This document shows positions 9,550 through 20,504 of a DNA stretch of 64,000 nucleotides, piece after piece. This DNA is from Ilyonectria destructans (lineage: Eukaryota; Ascomycota; Sordariomycetes; Hypocreales; Nectriaceae). The stretch lies in NCBI GenBank assembly GCA_020740775.1, contig JAHEWK010000020.1, positions 124,001-188,000 of the forward strand, written 5' to 3'. The first letter of the stretch is position 1. Each line of letters opens with the position of its first letter. The notes beneath the pieces are model-generated. The model made no database searches, had not been told where the DNA came from, and saw only the letters and a list, made by a program, of their open reading frames with translations. The position numbers and the translations under genes were made by a program.

Positions 9550-12499
9550 ACATGGGCACTTTCGTTCGTTCGTTCGGTCGGTCGTTCCGTTTAAAACGTT
9601 TATGCATGTTAAATCGTTTAACCGTTTAAGGGCATCCTAAAACCGTTTGAACGGTTAAACGATTTTCCAGCCTTGGTACTTGAAAAATCTTTCAAAATGT
9701 CAAGCTCCAGAGACCTTTGCTTAGGTCAAGAGCAAGGATCACGACTATCGTGAATAGCTTCACGGTCAGCGTGAACGCTACACCATATCTAGCGTCAGGC
9801 AACAGCCTGCTGCTTATGAGATCGGCAGACTGAACACAGGTATAAGAGACTGACTCTCGTCGCTCCTTAGATAGAAGAGATGGTCCTCAATCTACACTGA
9901 TCTTTTATTCAATGTCTGCATTTGTGTATCGGTGCTAGGTTGACATAAAACCTATTGACATCGGGTCTCAATCCATAATACCAAGTTCAAAATCTCGCTT
10001 TTTAACTACCAATATGTTATCTGACACATCGTCTATTATTGGTACTACAGAAACCCCCTTAGATATTAATAGATTGCCGTCAAACTTCCTCTCAATTATG
10101 GATATTATGAAGGACCGTTCAAATACACGCGGACGCAAGACTGGAGGTAAAACTATCTATACTTGCACTGTGTGTCGAGATAAACGATACGACCATAAGG
10201 CAAATGCTGCCAATCACGTCAGAAACAACCATCCCGTCGCATCCAGATCCACCAGGTCTGTATCGGGCACCCAGCGCTCAATCTCCGCACATTTTCGCCC
10301 TGTAGCAAGCAAGGACGCACTTCGAAATGCCTTCAACCCGCAAGCATATCAGGAAGTATTGATCAGCATACTTACGCGTCGGAGAGTGCCCTTTTCGGCT
10401 ATTGAATGGGACGAGTTTAAACAACTAGCTCTTATGTGTAACCCATATATCAAAGACTCCCTTATTACCTTACGGCGTACGATGGTCTGATATATTGCAG
10501 CAAACTATGATTTTTATAGCAGCGAGATCAAGGACAGTCTTACTACTGCGTCAAGTCCGATTTATATCTCAACAGACCTCTGGATATCACCGTATAGACA
10601 TTCTCTACTTGCTGTGTGTGCACAATGGGTAGATAAAGGCTACAAGCTTCGTAAGGCACTACTATCTCTACCAGAATGTGCAGAGAGTCATTCTGGAGAA
10701 GCTCAAGCGCAGGTTATTATTGATATTTTAGAGAAGTACGGGATACAGTCAAAACTTGGTTGGCACACGGGTGACAACGCGACATCAAACGACATATGTC
10801 TTGAGTCTATATAATGCAAGCTAATGAGTAGACATAAGGTTAGTTAACTACTCAGTTTAGGCTATAGGCTGATATTGAGTAGATTAAATTCAACGCAAAA
10901 GGACGTCGTATATGCTGTATCGCGCATATTATTAATCTATCCCTTTAAGCCTTCCTTCTCGCATCTTCTAAAGAGGCTCTAGTTGCAGCACTCGAGTCAG
11001 CATCCGGCGTCACTGGAGAGGAGCTTCTCTCCCAGTTTTCCGAGGTCCTAGCCTCTCATCGAAAGAAGGCTGCCGCCGAACGAAATACATCAAAGAGAAA
11101 GAACGGAGAGCCGGCCAGAAAGCACAAGCGCAAGGGCAGCACGGCTAGCAATACGTCCGTGATATCGGCTGACGACATTAGCGGCGTTGAGAATGTCCCT
11201 GCATTACGCAAGCTTCATGGCTTAGCTGTGTGGCTAAGTTCATCAAGCCTCCACCAGAATGCATGGGATAAGGCAGTGGGACTTCGTTTAGGGATGGATA
11301 ATCGTACCCGCTGGTCGTCCTGGTATCAGGTTATTGATTGTGCGATTAGAAAGAAGGATAAAATCCAGTCCTTTATGTCTGATCACGAAGAGGCCATCGG
11401 AGACAATCGGCTATTAGTTGGAGATTGGGAGTTGCTAGGCAAAGTACATACATTTCTTCAGCCATTTACTTCAGCAACATTGTATGTAGAGGGAGATGAC
11501 TCGTCTATCTCACAATCGTTGATGCCGATGGATATGTTGTTACTCCATTACGAAGAACAACAGGTACCCTTCAATCTATCCACATCAAATCGATTACTAA
11601 CATTGTATCAGAAGATATATCAGTCGGATGAACACTCCGACGAACGGATGGTTCGAGCCATCGATATGGGATGGTTTATCCTCTCTAAATACTACCGCCT
11701 AACTGACGAGGTTCCCGTATACGCCGCCGCTCTCCTCCTTGATCCCCGTAAACGCATCGCATATATCAAGCAGAACTGGCCAAAGTAATGGCATAAAGAT
11801 ACTATTGCCTCGGCCATAGCATTCTGGCAAAAGGAATTTAATTACGAGCAACCCAGCGACCATCCCTCCACCCCCACGTCGATGCCACCACCAATGGCAA
11901 AGAAGCCAAATCAACTTGCGATACTATCAAAGAAGCTGGAGGTTAGGACTATTAATGCGAGTATTAGGGATGATTTCACTAGCTTCATCAACGTTGATGC
12001 AACAGATATCCCTCTGGATTGTACGCCTCTGGAGTGGTGGTGTCAACCACAGCAGAGAAAGCAGTATCCGAAACTTAGCTGCATGGCTATTTCCATTCTT
12101 TCTATCCCAGCAGAGTCATCGGAGCCGGAGAGGACGTTTTCTGGGGCAAGAAGAACATATTCATGGGATAGATTACGAATCACATGCAAAACTATCGAGA
12201 TGATTGAATGTACGGGCAATTGGTTGCGTCAAGGACTTATACGGCCTCTGCATGAGAATGGGATGGGTCTAATCGGAATCCCACGGCCGGAGGGTGACTC
12301 TCAGGACGTTGATGATGATAGTGGGTATTATTTCGACTGGTATTAGAGCAGGCGCGGTGGATATTTCTCACCGTCATAAATCGTTCATTCGTTCGTTTAA
12401 ATCGTTTATTCGTTCGTTTAACCGTTTGCAATATTTTTGAACCGTTCAAACGTTTGAGGAAATATTCGACCGTTTAAACGGTTTGCCCATGTATGACCG
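9543..12499. mobile_element. hAT-family DNA transposon, RIP-damaged
   Basis: The left end CAGTCATACATGGGCA (9543-9558) matches the reverse complement of the right end (12484-12499) with one mismatch. It begins with CAG as hAT elements usually do. Subterminal DNA on both sides is full of TTCGTT/CGTTTAA words. A convincing 8-bp target duplication was not found (flanks TTGAGCGT and ACCGTCAC differ). The transposase inside is interrupted by stops. Confidence 0.75.
10014..12346 (+). pseudogene. hAT transposase with BED finger, four in-frame stops
   Basis: The protein begins near 10014. It has a BED-type zinc finger (TIYTCTVCRDKRYDHKANAA then NHVRNNHP), a DDE-region start with PIYISTDLWISPYRHSLLAV and LGWHTGDNATSND, a middle domain (NVPALRKLHGLAVWLSSSSL, DNRTRWSSWYQVIDCAI) and the C-terminal hAT dimerisation domain (CMAISILSIPAESSEPERTF then SGARRTYSWDRLR). 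Stops occur at 10488-10490 (TGA), 10812-10814 (TAA), about 10951 (TAA) and 11786-11788 (TAA). The TAA stops sit where CAA (Gln) is expected and fit C->T change. Part of the gap after 10814 may be an intron. Not functional as it stands. Confidence 0.85.
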
Positions 12500-12630
12500 A
12501 CCGTCACAGCGCCCACCTAATAATAGAAAACAAACAAAACAACAGTCACAGCGCCCACCTATCAGTCGCCGGGTACCCGTGGAATTTTGCAGCCACGGGT
12601 ATCCGTGGCCCTATTGGACCCCGTTGAGAA
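12500..12630. other. Short spacer between hAT and MULE with direct repeats
   Basis: GTCACAGCGCCCACCTA occurs twice (12503 and 12545 regions). A hairpin TACCCGTGG...CCACGGGTA lies at about 12572-12600. No gene is present. Confidence 0.5.
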
Positions 12631-12932
12631 CGGCAAGCAGTACCTGCACCGCGGGGGGTGCAAATACCAACCACGTGACTCGTGCACCGCCGGGGGTGCA
12701 ACCAAGATCCGTTATCTAGTAGGCCTGAGGGATATCTCTCTTGCACACACCCACAAGGCATTAATTCATGTAATTGAAGGAAGGGGATGATTTGGTGTAT
12801 ATACAGCTATTCAATGTATCACATTTGATCCGTTGGCAACGTACCAGTCTGCGCAAGGCCGTGAATAACATACGATACTTGGTCATAACACCACAGCAGT
12901 CATATGTAAGTGAATGACTTCAACGCCTGCAG

Positions 12933-12940
12933 TATATAAA
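12933..12940 (+). promoter_or_regulatory. TATA box of the MULE second ORF
   Basis: TATATAAA lies 57 bp before the ATG at 12997. Spacing fits a fungal core promoter with a short 5' leader. Confidence 0.5.
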
Positions 12941-12996
12941 GCAGGACTCTTCCTCTTGGAAGAAGCCCTCTTTCTACATTAAGCAATACTGTCAAG

Positions 12997-13614
12997 ATGT
13001 ACAACCGCAATCAAAGCCAGCGTCAGAACCCTCAAGATATCCCCATCTTCGTGGATCATTCAGCAACACCAGCTGGGCCTTTCCCAGTAAATAATAACAA
13101 CCCGTTTATTCTACGGCCTATTGCCAATAATCAACAAGTGCCGTTACCAGCCCGCCTTCCTCATATTTCAACAGCTCCATTCCCTGTTGAGTATTGGAGG
13201 TCTGCTACTACCTTGCTAACAGATCCAACCTCTCCCACTATGCTCTATGCAGACCCCTAAGCACTTGCAAGAGCTCAAGCTACTCAATATCCCCCCAAAG
13301 GGGAGCCTGTTATTACAGAGGTACTGCCATTTGGATATCAGGTCAGGGGAGAGTGGCATATTGGGTATCTTAATGACGCTCTTTATCAACGGCAACATCG
13401 CATTCATCCAGATGCGACTCCTATGTGGACTCATAATCGATTTCAAACCCTTGATAATTCATATCGCGGTATGAACATCACGGTCCCAGGTACAGTATGG
13501 CCAACAGCTGCTGTAGGGATGACCTCCAACCTATCAAATCTCCGGGCAATAGAGGGATCAGGGATTCATATTTGGAACGTTGATCCAAATGGGTATATTA
13601 TGTGGATGTGGTAG
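12997..13614 (+). pseudogene. Second ORF of the MULE, unknown function, one in-frame stop
   Basis: The frame from the ATG at 12997 (MYNRNQSQRQNPQDIPIFVD) to the stop at 13614 has 205 codons and is broken once by TAA at 13258-13260, followed by an Ala/Gln-rich run. That TAA fits CAA->TAA. The N-terminal half is rich in Asn, Gln and Pro. The C-terminal half has FGYQVRGEWHIGYLNDALYQ, MNITVPGTVWPTAAVGM and a Trp-rich end (GIHIWNVDPNGYIMWMW). I do not recognise the family. It lies tail to tail with the transposase inside the same inverted repeats and has its own TATA box, so it is probably an element-encoded accessory protein and not captured host DNA. Confidence 0.6.
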
Positions 13615-13840
13615 GGAACACAGTGATATCATAGAATAGTTCAATATGATATTGTTATTGCTATATCTCTAGTTATCTTGTAAGTGACAGTAAAGTATAC
13701 TTAACCCTATATGTAAACTCAACCACAACTCTATTAAATCAAGCCATTGGATTACCATTACTATACTTGGAGATTCGCCTTCTCTTTCTCTTCCCAATGA
13801 TATATAACAATCATATTTCCTGTTACTATTACCAACGTTA

Positions 13841-16399
13841 CTAGGGGTGGTTCCCATCTCGATAACATCTCCCTTGCAATTCAATATCTCTCTCAGCAGC
13901 ATCCCATATATCTTGCATACCTCGCCGCCCTGAGAAAGGCTGCTCTGCCATCTCAATCCCTACATTCTGTTCAACTCGCTCATTCTCAGCTCTATCCCAA
14001 TCAAGATAACTCATCATCTCCTCCTTAGTCCAGTCTCTGATGCTATTTCCCGCCCTGCAACGACTCCCCATTTGCTTGTAGTTAAGACACCAGTCATATT
14101 CTGCTTTGCCGTAATGTAGAGGCAGTCCCATAGCCTTGCGGTATTGTTGATTGGTCTTGTAGGCTCCTCGAGGTAACATGGTAAACCAGGCCTCTCGTGC
14201 TTCTTTGTACCGTTGGAAGATAGCACGGGGGTCATCAGCTCGTAACGGAGATACTAATCCAGCTGCTGGAGGAGATTGTAGGTGAGTTGTTCTGTATATT
14301 GTTGTTGTCTGTGTTCTTGTGCGGGCCACAGTCTCGGATACAGTCTCGGATACAGTCTCGGATACAGTCTCGGATACAGTCTCGGATACCACAGAGCATC
14401 CAGTCAGAGATAATGGAGATAATGAGCGGGTGATAGAGCGAGTAAGTGTATGTGTCGTTGTATGTGTCGTTGTATGTGTTGATGCAGAGATTTGAGCAGG
14501 AGCCTGAGCAGGAGCCTGAGCAGAAGCCTGACCCTCCAATAGATGTTCGTAACGTAAGGGGCATGCTTTAGACCTCATTGTGTGGCCTTGTGTATGACAT
14601 TTCGAACACGTTGGCGCTGCCTTTAGTCGTACTGCTTTCTCAACACCTTCAAATACACAGGGCTCACGTTGTGTGCTCGTTGGTGGCAGCGTCGAACTAG
14701 CTGTTAGACGATCAAACTGCCTGTGTGGCTCAATAATGAGCTGGGGGGTTCCTGAGCGTTGGAGATACCAATGTGAATGGAAATGATGTAGTAGAAGGGG
14801 CTGATTCTGCTCCAGCAAAGACCGAAGGATATGAGCACAAGGCAGACCAAGAGTCTTAGTGAAGACCTCTGTGCATGCAGGAAGTTCTTTTGATAGCCGT
14901 TCCCGCTGAACCTCAACCTTATGCAAGGCTTTGTGTGAGATCCAACCACGTATGTTGCTGTACAAAATCCCAGATAGTCGAATAGGTGTGCTGATATGCT
15001 GCCTGCCTTGGTTGGCCTCGAGTTCGGAAATCTGGTTGTGCAGAACAAGCTTGATAATCCTCCAGGCCTCAAAGAGGTCAGCTTGTGAGGATTTCATGTG
15101 AGATTTAATAAGCTGATGAATGCCCTCGCCCCGTGATGTAACATATTGCTCAAAGTGAAGGTATTGGTTAACCCATGCCTTGGCAAACCTCTCTTTGTAG
15201 AGATCGAGCCAGATGTCCATAAGATAGCCTACTTCGTTGATGTGGTCAGGGATATAACGCTCCTTGAACTTCTCAAGCCTCTCGTTGTAGATATCCTCAG
15301 TTGCTGAGGCCACAATCTCATGCCAATGGCCGTAGAACTCCTTCCACTCTTCGTATCCCTGAGTATTGTTCTTATCTTGAGTGAATGCAGGCAGACAATA
15401 GCTTAGTACTGCTTTGTTGATATGCCACAAGCATAACATCGCAATTGACTCAGGGAAACAAGAGGGAGAGGCAATAGCATTCATACAGGCAAGACAGCGA
15501 TCTGTGAGTATCACAGATGGAAGGGCTACTCTATGAAGCTGATACATATACCGTAGCTGTTCAAGAGCCCATATGTAATCGACTTCTTCCTCGCCACTAA
15601 GGAATGCAAATGCAATACAGAAGGATCGTTGACAAGCATCAACACCAACTATATCGAGAAGAGGCATCTTATACTTATTGGTCTTGTAGGTACAGTCCAG
15701 TATAAGCACTTCGGGATATAATTTGAGGTATCCCAGTGACTGCGGATGTGCAAATAATACTGCCACAACTCTACCACTCTCATCAAGGTCAAATCGACTC
15801 CAGAAGCCCTCGATTTTGAGCTGTTCGGCAAGGGCATGTATGTTGCTTTGACCTTGAGTAAGCTTCCGTTTGCCTCGTGCAATGCAGTTGTAGATATCTT
15901 GCTGTGTGGCAAGTGTAGGTAAGTTTGTGTGCAAATAGGATCTGATCTCCTTTGGCGCAATGCCGGCATTGGCGAGTTGTTGGACTGTTGTTTCCTGCGG
16001 GTCTGATAGCTGACGAAGTATCGGATGTTCCCGTTGAGTGTGACTTGGTTCGTGATTGTGTTGATCAAAGCCAGCCCCAGGACGATACTTCAGACTCCAC
16101 ACGGTCTTACATATGCTTTCCTTTGCTATGACAGAGAAGCGGCATCCCGTACGGCGTGAATTCCGCTGCTGTTCCTCTCCGGTCTTGTAGGCAGGAGTGC
16201 GCCCTGCTCCACGGTCACAGATGAAGGTAACTATACTTCTTCTACTGGGAGTCATTCTAGATCTTCCGATCACAAAGGCATAACCTCGTGGCGCTGCCCA
16301 AGCGTTGATTGCTATACGGACTTCCTCCCGTGAGGCATATTGGCCTTCAGGAGGAAGGGCATCCTCAGGGAAGGAACGGGGAGCCTCAATTGGGTTCAT
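13841..16399 (-). CDS. MULE transposase, FAR1-like N-terminus and zinc knuckle
   Basis: The ORF is open upstream to 16546, but that start lies in the terminal repeat. I chose the Met at 16399 (MNPIEAPRSFPEDALPPEGQ), giving about 852 residues. The N-terminal region resembles a FAR1/WRKY-GCM1 DNA-binding domain (INAWAAPRGYAFVIGRSR ... CDRGAG, HNHEPS). The MULE core carries LILDCTYKTNKYKMPLLDIV (first Asp), SVILTDRCLACMNAIASP (second Asp), LCLWHINKAV (CxxH) and TSRGEGIHQLIKSHMKSSQA (Glu region). A zinc knuckle CSKCHTQGHTMRSKACP follows, then low-complexity QAPAQAPAQ, THTTTHTTTHT and SETVSETV repeats, and a conserved-looking tail with FQRYKEAREAWFTMLPRGAY. There are no stops, so it is potentially active. 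It would bind the inverted repeats and cut the element. Confidence 0.88.
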   Translation of the reverse strand: MNPIEAPRSFPEDALPPEGQYASREEVRIAINAWAAPRGYAFVIGRSRMTPSRRSIVTFICDRGAGRTPAYKTGEEQQRNSRRTGCRFSVIAKESICKTVWSLKYRPGAGFDQHNHEPSHTQREHPILRQLSDPQETTVQQLANAGIAPKEIRSYLHTNLPTLATQQDIYNCIARGKRKLTQGQSNIHALAEQLKIEGFWSRFDLDESGRVVAVLFAHPQSLGYLKLYPEVLILDCTYKTNKYKMPLLDIVGVDACQRSFCIAFAFLSGEEEVDYIWALEQLRYMYQLHRVALPSVILTDRCLACMNAIASPSCFPESIAMLCLWHINKAVLSYCLPAFTQDKNNTQGYEEWKEFYGHWHEIVASATEDIYNERLEKFKERYIPDHINEVGYLMDIWLDLYKERFAKAWVNQYLHFEQYVTSRGEGIHQLIKSHMKSSQADLFEAWRIIKLVLHNQISELEANQGRQHISTPIRLSGILYSNIRGWISHKALHKVEVQRERLSKELPACTEVFTKTLGLPCAHILRSLLEQNQPLLLHHFHSHWYLQRSGTPQLIIEPHRQFDRLTASSTLPPTSTQREPCVFEGVEKAVRLKAAPTCSKCHTQGHTMRSKACPLRYEHLLEGQASAQAPAQAPAQISASTHTTTHTTTHTLTRSITRSLSPLSLTGCSVVSETVSETVSETVSETVSETVARTRTQTTTIYRTTHLQSPPAAGLVSPLRADDPRAIFQRYKEAREAWFTMLPRGAYKTNQQYRKAMGLPLHYGKAEYDWCLNYKQMGSRCRAGNSIRDWTKEEMMSYLDWDRAENERVEQNVGIEMAEQPFSGRRGMQDIWDAAERDIELQGRCYRDGNHP
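14332..14394. repeat. 12-bp tandem repeat coding for SETV units
   Basis: Five copies of AGTCTCGGATAC inside the transposase gene. On the coding strand they give five VSET-type units between the zinc knuckle and the C-terminal block. Confidence 0.9.
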
Positions 16400-16724
16400 T
16401 GTAGCAGGAGAAAGGCGCGGCAAGTTGAATCGATACCGTAGAAGCTGTTGATCATTGAATTGAGGGCCAATTTGCAGTAGGGATGTTATCAAAGGCCAAA
16501 AATGCCTCTTAGATAACGGATCTTGGTTGCACCCCCGGCGGTGCACGAGTCACGTGGTTGGTATTTGCACCCCCCGCGGTGCAGGTACTGCTTGCCGGGT
16601 ATATGCAGTGACAGGCCTGCTTGAAGGCCAATTTCTCCAAGTGTTCAGCATCCTATCCTCAGCAGCTGAAGCACGGTCTGCCAAAATGAGACTGTATGAT
16701 GTTAGTAGGATTCAATCTGAATAG

Positions 16725-19700
16725 TTAGTGTGCCTGAGGCTTCTGGTCTATGTTAAGCCTCCCTGTTGTAATGGCAAATTTGACCGTCGCCCGTACTGCC
16801 CGCATGTCTGGCGCCTATTTGTTACCGTCAGACGCCGCCTTTCCTCCCAGGAAGTATGATAGGTTTCCCATCTTTGTCTGTGAGCATCGCAGCATGCCTT
16901 CTCGTTGTGCGGTCCATTTTGTGCAGCGGAATAGGAAGTGTTCTACTGTCTCTGATGCTTGCCCGCATTCGCAAGTGTCCGATTCCATTGCTCCTATCTT
17001 GCACAGAAAGCTGTTAAGTCTCGCCATTCCGGTGCGGAGCTGCGACAGTACGTCTGCTTCCTTCCTCTTCAGCGGGTTATATAGAGTATGGGTATGCTTG
17101 CCTGGCAGTGCTGTGTCTATCTGCTTCGAGTATTTCCCGACTCTTTCTGGTAGTGTTCTTGTTTGCCGCTGCTTGGTTATTGCTAGTCTTATTCTTGTGG
17201 ATCTTGCTAGATGTGGTGGCACGTCTGGTCTGCATTCTCCTTCTGTGGCCTTCCGCGCTGCTGCTTTGGCTTTTGTTCCCAGCGCGAAATCCTCTTCTCC
17301 TGCTGGAACCCACAACATCCGGAGAGAGTGGCCCTCGTCTTCGAGACGCTTGATATGGTTGTATATTTGCCGTATGATCTGTTGGCCGGATTGTTGTCGT
17401 GGCCGCCGTATGACTTCTAGTGCGGAGCGGCTGCTCGTCATGACAGTCATATCCCGCCGGCAGAGTCCAGACGGCATATATCTCAATACCATCTCTATAG
17501 CTCCCAGCTCGGCGATGTATAGGTTCAGCTCCTCCGTCAATCCGAGAGTGATGGAGTAGCTGGCCACTACCTCGTCATCGTTATTGATCGCCGTGTCTCG
17601 TACGACACCTCCCATGCCTACCATGCCCCTTCTCTGCGAGGAGCAGGTGGCAATGACTATGCCATCCACCCTCTTTGCTTCTTCCGCCGCTCTCTCCCGG
17701 TCAGGGTCGCACGACACCGGGATACGGTCTCGCCATGGTGGTAACGCGTACTCCCGAATGATCTCCATTCGTTCAGTGGCTGTTTCCCCTTGTACTTGAG
17801 CAATCCTCTGCATCGGCGATACGAATCGGCGACACACTTTCACTTTCAGTGTCGCCAACGGGTGTGTCCTGGGAAGGGTCCGGAGGTTGATCCAAAACCT
17901 TGTTGCCGCTTGCGTATGCCGTTCTTGCACCGATTGGATGCTAGCTTCGGCCTCTGCCACCGCCGTTGCGACGGTCTGGAAAGCTCCCGTGATCGCCTGT
18001 GCTCCGACCATCTGTGCCTTGTCCAGCCAAGCAGCTTCTCTAATGCCACATGAGTGCGTCCACACGCTGGACGCATAGTCCATGGTGAGAGCTACTGTTG
18101 CTATGAATAGTTGTCTCGCCGTCCGCGGTGACAGCATTTTCAGTCTTCTCAAACACATAGCAGCCGAGAGCCCCTTTGCTGCGGCTCTAGCTATGTGTTC
18201 CTTGTACTGCAGTTTCGCGTCCATGACCACTCCCAGGATCTTGGCGCTTGCTTTTGGTTTGACTACTTTTCCTTTGATTATGAACGGTTTGTCGCTGGTA
18301 CGTGCGGCGTTTTGCGTGAAATGCACGATGGCCGTTTTGTCTCCGTTGAACGTTGCACCGCTCCGTCTTTCCCAGCCCAGTGCTTCGTCTATAATTGATT
18401 GGATGCCGGCTCGATTCTCCTCTGCTGTTGGTCCTACTACCCAGGCTGAGTAGTCGTCTATAAATGCCATCGAACCACCTTTTGTGTTGATTCTTCTCTG
18501 CACTAAATCTGTATTGAAGAATAAGAATAATATCGACGACAGCGGTGATCCTTGCGGGAGACCTGCCTGTGGCAACTCCCGTAGCTGTGATGTGTGCCTA
18601 TTTACCACCACGGTGGCCATTCGTTCAGAGCAAAAGGCGTTAATCTATCTCACCAGTCCACCAGGTATGCCTCTTGCCTTCAGCCTCTTCAGTAGTCGTT
18701 CTTTGAATACTCTATTGTAAGCGCCTTTGATGTCGAAACTGATTAGACTGAGCACCCTGCCGGCCCTCTATGCCTTATAGATCTGCTCCTGCAGCAGTAT
18801 TAGTGCTTGTTCGGCTGACCTTCGCTTCCTTGCCCCGAAGTGGTTTGCGGGCAGCAGTCTATAGCTCTTCACAATATAGGATATCCGCTCTGCAACGACT
18901 GCCTCGAGTATCTTGCCCAGTGTTGATAGCAGCGATATCGGTCTCTATGCCTTGGCCACTGTGTAGTCTCCTTTGTCTGCTTTCTTTAGCGGGATGATCT
19001 TCGCACTCCTCCATTGGTGGGGTACCACACCATCCCTGAGGGATGAGTCGAAGAGGTGCAAGACACGGTATCTAACCACTGGCTAAAGCTGTTTCCACAC
19101 CATTGCTGGCAGACTATCCTCTCCAGGCGCTTTCCAAGGTTTCGCTGCTAGCACTTTTCCTTCAACTTCCTCTATGGTGAGGTCTGGTATGTGCACTTCC
19201 CTCCGTTGCGGTCGGTTACCTTCATCTTTAATTCTGGCCGGCAACGGCGGGAAGAACGTGCTAAACAGCTCCTCTGCCTGCTCCACCCTATCTTTTGTGG
19301 TGGAGCCGTCTTGTCTCTTCAAAGGGGGTACCCTGTTGTCTATGATGTCTTTTCCAGGTTTCAAGTATTTGGCCGCCTTCCATATGTTGACATCTTCTGC
19401 CAGGAAATCGTCCCAGTGCAGTTTCTTCTGTTTCCGGATGGCATTATGGTACTCCTTGGATGCTTCCTTGGCCCGTCTTTCCAGGTCGTGCCTCATCTGA
19501 CCTGCTCGCCGCTGTACCCTGGCCTGATTCCGCCAGAACGTATACACCTGCCGAAGTCTTATCAAATCCTTCGTCCACCAGCGCTTCGCGTACGGTACTG
19601 GTTGTGCTTGGGGCGTCAGCTCGTGGATCGCCTCGAGGATGACCCTCATTAACTGGTCTGTCTGTTCCTGCACGCTGACAGTCCAGGGAAGCTCTTGGAG

Positions 19701-20504
19701 ATTGTCCTCCACCCTGGTTCTGATTGTTGTCCATGGTGCATTCTTGAATAACAGTCCTTCCGCGGCAATCCGATCAGGCCTCGCGAGATCGAACGTCGTT
19801 TGGATCGCCCGGTGGTCCGATCCGTGTTCTGTCGGGTGTATGGAGCACGTCACCATTTCGTCTGCCGCTTCCGCCGTCGCCAGCACCAGGTCGATTGTGC
19901 TTTCCTTGTCGGGGCCTTGCCATGTCTTTGTGCCTCTCGGGAGAAGGCTGCAAAGACCGTGTTCGTTCATGAGGTCGATGATCGGTTCGGCCTCGCTTTG
20001 CCTTGCCAATGGCACGTCGTCTCCTCCCCATAGCCGGTCGTGCTGGTTAAAATCTCCTGCCAGTAAGACGTCCACCACCATCCCTGTCCTGCTCCTGAGG
20101 TCGAGGATCACCTGGTGCAGGGTATGGCATGTGTGTCGAAGAGTCTGAGGCTTGCCCCCCGGCACGTACACTGACACGACCAACACTATTCGGTCCGGAA
20201 GTCGTATGGTTGCTGCTGTCAAGTCCGGGGACTGTATTGGTACTTGCTCGGCCTCCAAATCCCTATTCACCCACAACATGCTCCGGATTGGCTATCTGCC
20301 ATCTCTCCAAATTGTAGGAACCATTTTGATCCATTTGGGGTGTCCCATAGGGACTGTAAGAAGTTTGCCGTCAATTTTCCGTGCCTGTGGTTCTTGGATC
20401 GCTATAACTACAAAATCTTGGAGTTGCTTATCATTCATTAGGCTTTCATGTACCATATCCTGTTTTCTCACATTCAGTTGGATTACCTGAAACATCCTAC
20501 TCAT
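16725..20504 (-). pseudogene. LINE ORF2 (endonuclease, reverse transcriptase, RNase H) with six TAG stops
   Basis: One continuous reading frame without frameshifts starts at 20504 ([20 protein letters not shown]). The endonuclease has AIQEPQ, VLLAGDFNQHDRLWGGDD and HGSDHRAI. The reverse transcriptase has LISFDIKGAYN, GLPQGSPLSSILFLFF and AFIDDYSAWVVG (the YxDD-type active site is FIDDYS). RNase H-like residues follow and the end carries CECGQASETVEHFLFRC. In-frame TAG stops lie at 20292-20294, 19083-19085, 18945-18947, 18768-18770, 18645-18647 and 16815-16817. In the second copy four of these positions can be compared and all are TGG (Trp). This pattern of G->A on one strand is what RIP produces. 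ORF2 protein cannot be made in full. Confidence 0.9.

Larger units (their letters stand above)
12631..16597. mobile_element. Mutator-like element (MULE), two ORFs, identical 88-bp inverted repeats
   Basis: The left repeat 12631-12718 (starting CGGCAAGCAGTACCTGCACC) and the right repeat 16510-16597 are identical reverse complements. This indicates a young copy. It encodes a plus-strand ORF of unknown function (12997-13614) and a minus-strand MULE transposase (13841-16399) that converge. No 9-bp target duplication is seen (left flank CCGTTGAGAA, right flank GGTATATGCA), which suggests rearrangement at one side after insertion or imprecise ends. Confidence 0.85.

Noticed and set aside
14332..14394. 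CRISPR-like array
   Set aside because: It is a 12-bp direct coding repeat without spacers, inside a transposase gene of a eukaryote.
16546..16597. Start of the MULE transposase at 16546
   Set aside because: This start lies in the terminal inverted repeat side. The Met at 16399 precedes the conserved region and is used instead.
16815..20317. Many plus-strand open frames opposite the LINE ORF2
   Set aside because: They are mirror frames of the GC-rich coding strand and have no domain. The minus strand carries all reverse-transcriptase motifs.
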